DNA of 5,560 bases from an uncultured Bdellovibrio sp. (GTDB taxonomy: Bacteria; Bdellovibrionota; Bdellovibrionia; Bdellovibrionales; Bdellovibrionaceae), in contig CAMLRE010000168.1 in assembly GCA_946482355.1 (NCBI GenBank), positions 1 through 5,560 of the forward strand, in the 5' to 3' direction. Under the pieces are notes generated by a model that worked only from the letters and a program-made list of their open reading frames with translations, had not been told where the DNA came from and ran no database searches. Within the stretch, counting starts at the first letter, position 1, and each line of letters opens with the position of its first letter. Made by a program: the position numbers and the translations under genes. This document shows, one piece after another, positions 5,506 to 5,560 of this stretch.

Positions 5506-5560
5506 TCTCTTATATTTTCTACTAAATCCTATTTAAAAATAAATCACATTCCAGGAGCTC

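Overview
The window looks like a low-GC chromosomal segment of a Bdellovibrio-like predatory bacterium (Bdellovibrionota). This assignment is inference. It rests on the overall AT-rich Gram-negative character, the style of the PilZ protein (FRRSYAR...NISLSGAF...NNRDVQIVDDLIYF), the lipoprotein/LysM envelope protein, and FliA-like promoter sequences. No rRNA or other taxonomic marker is present. I see no tRNA, CRISPR array, insertion sequence or phage gene.

Left part (1-3165, + strand): a tightly packed run of four genes. It holds the 3' end of gatA, then gatB (GTG start, overlapping gatA by 11 nt), a short-form Ppx/GppA phosphatase (3 nt after gatB), and a secreted DUF192 protein (overlapping the phosphatase gene by 41 nt, with its own strong Shine-Dalgarno). 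GatA and GatB belong to the GatCAB amidotransferase, which makes Gln-tRNA(Gln) and/or Asn-tRNA(Asn) by transamidation. The phosphatase could link the operon to polyphosphate or (p)ppGpp metabolism. The DUF192 gene is probably an unrelated passenger.

Middle (3166-4927): a 161-nt intergenic region with a plausible sigma70 promoter and a small inverted repeat inside its spacer. It precedes a monocistronic gene for a 512-residue envelope protein. That protein has a lipoprotein-type signal peptide with a single cysteine, a long acidic Ala/Pro linker, two LysM-like modules, a polyproline linker, a C-terminal transmembrane helix and a short basic tail. It reads like a periplasm-spanning, peptidoglycan-contacting tether and is the least familiar protein here. 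A strong hairpin with T-tracts on both sides ends it and also serves the convergent gene.

Right part (4928-5560): a 120-residue PilZ-type protein on the - strand, with a GTG start and an ideal Shine-Dalgarno. Its roughly 70-nt leader is rich in GGA motifs and can fold. Upstream of it lie two FliA (sigma28)-like promoter sequences, back to back and partly overlapping. One drives the PilZ gene; the other points out of the right edge of the window. If real, they would tie the PilZ gene and its unseen divergent neighbour to the motility/attack-phase regulon.
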